Source of the DNA: CAZKEW01 sp964558915 | Lineage (GTDB): Bacteria; Acidobacteriota; Aminicenantia; Aminicenantales; UBA8522 | Direction of reading: 5' to 3' | Assembly (NCBI GenBank): GCA_964558915.1 | Contig: CAZLFV010000020.1 | Coordinates: forward strand, 1-32,655 | DNA length: 32,655 nucleotides | Shown: in pieces, positions 29,936 to 32,655 of the stretch | How positions within the stretch are numbered: position 1 is the first letter of the stretch | How the letters are laid out: each line of letters starts with the position of its first letter | Program-made: the position numbers and the translations under genes | The notes under the pieces: model-generated | The model's input: the letters and a program-made list of their open reading frames with translations, nothing else | The model's database searches: none | Told to the model about the DNA's origin: nothing

Positions 29936-31660
29936 TTACATGGCCACGATTTGCCTGGTCAAATTCTGTTTTTGCGAGAGCAGGCGGGAGAGTTTGTCTT
30001 TCTCCCCATTTCGCTCGCAACGAATGATCTCTTTCTGGAGGATTCGCAACTGGGTTTCGAGCGCGGTCTTACGCAGGGATACCAGGCAGTCGAGAGCTTC
30101 TTGCTCGGTCCCCCTTTCAGCCTGTTCCAGCATTATCTGCGAGAGACATCGGGAGAGATCGGGCTCGACACAGCGAAAAAGCTCTGGGAAAGTGGCCTTT
30201 TTCCCCTTTTTCTGGTTCTCCACCAGGAATTTAAACGCCGGCTCGCTCCTGAGCCCCTTGAAATCTTCCTCTTTGGCTTTCGTCAGGACTTGGAAGGCCA
30301 CTGTATGATTGTCAAGAAGGATCTGGAGAAGCCTCTTTTCAGCGGGAAGGAGAAAATCTCCCTCCTCTTCGTTTTTCTTGACGAGCTTAGCTTTAATCCT
30401 GTCCCTAAGGAGCTTTTCCTCCAGATTGAGATATTCGCTCAACTGCTTTAGGTGTTGCATGCCTTCTAATCTTGCTGGATTTATTTCTACGAGGTTAATT
30501 ATCTTTTCTGCGATTTGGATTTTTTCATAAAACGAATTAATCTTGTCCTTCGAAGAGAACTGATCTGCAAGAAACTTGATTAGCGGGACAGTTCCTTTTC
30601 TGAGCTGCATGAGATAACGTTCTTTCCCATATTTTTGGAGGTAACTATCAGGGTCTAAATTTTCAGGTAAGATGACGACATTTGGACTTTGACCTTGTTC
30701 AATGAATATAGAAATTCCTCTGGAAGCAGCCATTTTTCCAGCTGAATCTCCATCATAATTGATGATAATGTTCGTTGCGAAACGCCGAGCCAGTTCCGCT
30801 TGGTCAGTTGTTAGGCTCGTGCCCAACGACGCAGCGATATTTTTAATCCCGGCCTGAAAAAGCGAAGCAAAATCCGTGTATCCTTCGACCAGAATGAGTT
30901 CCTCAGCTTCCCGGACAGTTTCCTTGGTCCAGTTCAGGCCATAGAGAACCTTTCCCTTGGAATAGACAGGGGTGTCAGGGGAGTTCAGATACTTGGGGTC
31001 AGCATCAACGACGGTCCGGCCGCCAAATGCCAGGACTTTTCCAGTCAGGCTGAAAATCGGAAAGATGACCCGGCCCCTGAAGCGGTCGTAAAAATCGGGC
31101 TTTTTTTGCCCGGGGAGGATCAGACCGGCTTTTTCGAGAAGCGGGAGTTCAACCCCTTTTCCCTGGAAATAGTTGAGGAGAGCGTTCCAAGAGTTGGGAG
31201 CATAGCCGATTTTGAGAGCTTCGAGCGTTTCCCCGGATAGGTTTCTTTTCCGAAGATAGGCCTGGGCTGCCTCCCCCTCTTGGGTCTGAAACAGGTTCCG
31301 GCGAAAGAAGGCGAGGGCCATCTCGTTAATTTTAAATACTTTATCTTCAAGTTTAGCCAATTCTGGGGACAGCTTGGTCTGGCGCGGAAGAGGGATATGG
31401 TATTTTTCGGCAAAGTATCTCACGGCTTCAGGGAAGCTGAGATTTTCCTTTTCCATGACGAGAGTAAAAACATCTCCGCCTACGCCGCAACCGAAGCAGT
31501 GGAAGAGCTGTTTATCTGAATCGACCGTAAAGGATGGGTCTTTCTCGGAGTGAAAAGGGCAGAGCCCGACGTGTTTTTTGCCCCTCTTCCTCAGAGTTGT
31601 GTAAAGAGAGGCTATTTCAACAATATTGGCAACCTGCCTGATCTGATCGATGATTTCCAT
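29936..31660 (-). CDS. dnaG: DNA primase DnaG
   Basis: DnaG synthesises RNA primers at the replication fork. The 574-residue protein has an N-terminal CHC2 zinc finger with C34, H37, C55 and C58 (GLCPFHSEKDPSF; HCFGCGVGGD). It then has the RNA polymerase core (YDRFRGRVIFPI near 191-202, AFGGR) and the TOPRIM domain with LVEGYTDF (E259) and NYDGD (D303, D305). The C-terminal helicase-binding part, from about 430, is poorly conserved as usual. The ATG has no clear ribosome binding site; the leader instead holds an inverted repeat. The central part of the gene (30481-30720) is AT-rich, about 35% GC by my count, well below its neighbours. Confidence 0.96.
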   Translation of the reverse strand: MEIIDQIRQVANIVEIASLYTTLRKRGKKHVGLCPFHSEKDPSFTVDSDKQLFHCFGCGVGGDVFTLVMEKENLSFPEAVRYFAEKYHIPLPRQTKLSPELAKLEDKVFKINEMALAFFRRNLFQTQEGEAAQAYLRKRNLSGETLEALKIGYAPNSWNALLNYFQGKGVELPLLEKAGLILPGQKKPDFYDRFRGRVIFPIFSLTGKVLAFGGRTVVDADPKYLNSPDTPVYSKGKVLYGLNWTKETVREAEELILVEGYTDFASLFQAGIKNIAASLGTSLTTDQAELARRFATNIIINYDGDSAGKMAASRGISIFIEQGQSPNVVILPENLDPDSYLQKYGKERYLMQLRKGTVPLIKFLADQFSSKDKINSFYEKIQIAEKIINLVEINPARLEGMQHLKQLSEYLNLEEKLLRDRIKAKLVKKNEEEGDFLLPAEKRLLQILLDNHTVAFQVLTKAKEEDFKGLRSEPAFKFLVENQKKGKKATFPELFRCVEPDLSRCLSQIMLEQAERGTEQEALDCLVSLRKTALETQLRILQKEIIRCERNGEKDKLSRLLSQKQNLTRQIVAM

Positions 31661-31662
31661 TC

Positions 31663-31686
31663 TAGGTGCGGAATTCAGCCCACCTA
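31663..31686 (-). promoter_or_regulatory. Inverted repeat in the dnaG 5' leader
   Basis: TAGGTG and CACCTA arms (6 bp, perfect) with a 12 nt loop end 2 nt before the dnaG ATG. The upstream arm includes the only ribosome-binding-site-like AGGTGG in the leader, so folding could influence initiation. Confidence 0.45.
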
Positions 31687-31696
31687 ATTCTATGTA

Positions 31697-31725
31697 AATA
31701 TAGGGAGCGTCTCCCCCCTTGTCAA
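31697..31725 (-). promoter_or_regulatory. Promoter of dnaG-rpoD with palindrome in the spacer
   Basis: Minus-strand TTGACA (31725-31720), a 17 bp spacer and TATATT (31702-31697) have the same boxes and spacing as the dcw promoter. The spacer contains GGGAG-ACG-CTCCC, a perfect palindrome with a 3 bp centre that could be a repressor site. Transcription is predicted to start near 31690. Confidence 0.8.
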
Positions 31726-31764
31726 GTCAAACGGCAATTTTTTTATCATATTTTAGGATATTTC

Positions 31765-32508
31765 TCAGAGATGATTGATCAGGCTGGCCAGATAGCCGGC
31801 GCCGAATCCGTTGTCAATATTAACGACTGCCACGCCCCCAGGACAAGAGTTGAGCATGGCCAAAAGGGCCGAAATCCCCTGGAAACTGGCCCCATAGCCG
31901 ACGCTTGTGGGAACAGCGACCACCGGGACTTTGACCAAACCTGCCACGACGCTAGGAAGCGCTCCTTCCATCCCCGCCACAGCAATAATAAGCCTGGCCA
32001 TTTTGATTTTTTCCATCTCTCCGAGCAGGCGATGGAGACCGGCGACGCCGACATCATAGATCCGGTCGACTTCATTTCCGAGCATCTCGCACGTGACAGC
32101 CGCCTCTTCGGCGACAGGGATGTCCGAGGTCCCGGCCGTGATGATGACGATCTTTCCTTTCCCGGGCAAGGGCCTTTTCTTTTTCAAGTAGGCCGTTTTT
32201 CCCAGGGAATTATAGAGGCAACCGGGGATTTTCTTCTTGAGCTCAGCATAGACCCCGGATTCCACACGGGTGATTAGCAGGCTGTTTCCCCGTCGGCAGA
32301 TTTCCCTGGCAATTTTGATGATTTGATCATCTGATTTGCCCTGGCCGTAGATAATCTCCGGGAATCCTCTCCTGACCTCCCTGTGGTGGTCTATTTTCGC
32401 GAACCCGAGATCTTGGTAGGGATAATCCTTGAGTCTGGCAAAGGCCTCTTGGGGGGAGAGCTTTTTCTCGTAGACTTTTTCCAGAATCTCCTGGAGCTCT
32501 GTTTTCAC
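31765..32508 (-). CDS. larB: LarB-type carboxylase, nickel-pincer nucleotide cofactor biosynthesis
   Basis: LarB carboxylates and hydrolyses nicotinic acid adenine dinucleotide in the first step of the nickel-pincer cofactor pathway used by lactate racemase and related enzymes. The 247-residue protein has a helical N-terminal part and a C-terminal PurE-like domain from about 115. The strong family stretch is VAGMEGALPSVVAGL, PTSVGYGASFQGISALLAML and NSCPGGVAVVNIDNGFGAG. larA, larC and larE are not in view; larC or larE could lie beyond the edge. The start is GTG at 32508, with no ribosome binding site; the promoter position suggests a leaderless mRNA. PurE itself is much shorter and lacks the N-terminal part. 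Confidence 0.92.
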   Translation of the reverse strand: MKTELQEILEKVYEKKLSPQEAFARLKDYPYQDLGFAKIDHHREVRRGFPEIIYGQGKSDDQIIKIAREICRRGNSLLITRVESGVYAELKKKIPGCLYNSLGKTAYLKKKRPLPGKGKIVIITAGTSDIPVAEEAAVTCEMLGNEVDRIYDVGVAGLHRLLGEMEKIKMARLIIAVAGMEGALPSVVAGLVKVPVVAVPTSVGYGASFQGISALLAMLNSCPGGVAVVNIDNGFGAGYLASLINHL

Positions 32509-32515
32509 GATAATA

Positions 32516-32544
32516 ATTTTACCATAAGAAGGCGGTTCTTTCCA
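32516..32544 (-). promoter_or_regulatory. Candidate promoter of larB (leaderless)
   Basis: Minus-strand TGGAAA (32544-32539), a 17 bp spacer and TAAAAT (32521-32516) preceded by TGg, an extended -10 feature. The predicted start of transcription (32508-32510) coincides with the larB GTG, which would explain the missing ribosome binding site. Confidence 0.5.
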
Positions 32545-32600
32545 GGGACGTCCTATCTGTCGAGTCGTTGAAAAGGGCTTCGCTGGCCCCCAGGAGACGG

Positions 32601-32643
32601 GGCGAGGGATGATGTGGTGAGAAGTCCGTATGAGCGACGAGCG
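32601..32643 (+). repeat. 43-bp repeat, copy 2 (matches 20104-20146)
   Basis: 40 of 43 bases match the reverse complement of 20104-20146. Similarity also extends loosely to the left (a GGAG...GGGGCGAGG stretch). The element probably continues beyond the window. Confidence 0.7.
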
Positions 32644-32655
32644 GGCACGGTTCCT

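Noticed and set aside
1..32655. CRISPR array, prophage, transposase, toxin-antitoxin or defence genes
   Set aside because: None seen: no regularly spaced direct repeats, no recombinase or phage motifs, and nearly all coding capacity is assigned to housekeeping genes.

Overview
The window reads as a piece of chromosome from a diderm (Gram-negative type) bacterium with moderate to high GC. It holds almost only vertically inherited housekeeping genes. MurE carries the DNPR signature of meso-diaminopimelate ligases, GyrB carries the long TOPRIM-region insert seen in E. coli-type GyrB, and there are exported M23, M28 and cyclophilin proteins. The mix of a strict dcw cluster, an archaeal-type (type V) fructose-bisphosphatase, several M28 peptidases and a TGS GTPase is what I would expect from Aminicenantota/Acidobacteriota-like bacteria. 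That placement is inference from gene content, not a phylogeny.

Layout. (1) 1-10194, minus strand: a tightly packed division and cell-wall (dcw) cluster in transcription order mraZ-rsmH-ftsL-ftsI-murE-murF-mraY-murD-ftsW-murG, with murG cut by the window edge. Junctions are 1-4 nt overlaps or 1-2 nt gaps. The cluster is headed by a strong sigma-70-type promoter (TTGACA-17-TATATT) and a three-repeat MraZ operator lying over the mraZ start. (2) 10288-12126, minus: a promoter, a type V FBP aldolase/phosphatase and a Nudix-DUF2007 fusion. (3) 12289-15770, minus: an envelope operon of exported cyclophilin, M28 peptidase and M23 peptidase. Divergent from it (15928-18697, plus) lie a second M28 peptidase and an iron-type alcohol dehydrogenase. 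(4) 18790-19834, minus: a TGS-domain GTPase. (5) 19835-20271: a gene-free, hairpin-rich region with repeat sequence. (6) 20272-27190, plus: gyrB, gyrA and an acyl-CoA synthetase with its own promoter. (7) 27187-32544, minus: a larB-dnaG-rpoD block, then a CAU tRNA and a coiled-coil zinc-ribbon protein.

The genes cover peptidoglycan precursor synthesis and division, replication and transcription initiation (DnaG, gyrase, sigma factor), envelope proteolysis and folding, and central carbon and lipid activation. I see no prophage, transposase, CRISPR array, toxin-antitoxin pair or defence system. The least ordinary signals are regulatory or repetitive: the MraZ operator, two short dispersed repeat sequences (one in three intergenic regions; one in the 19.9-20.2 kb region and again at the right edge of the window), a REP-like element between gyrB and gyrA, inverted repeats inside several promoters and 5' leaders, and a probable leaderless larB transcript.
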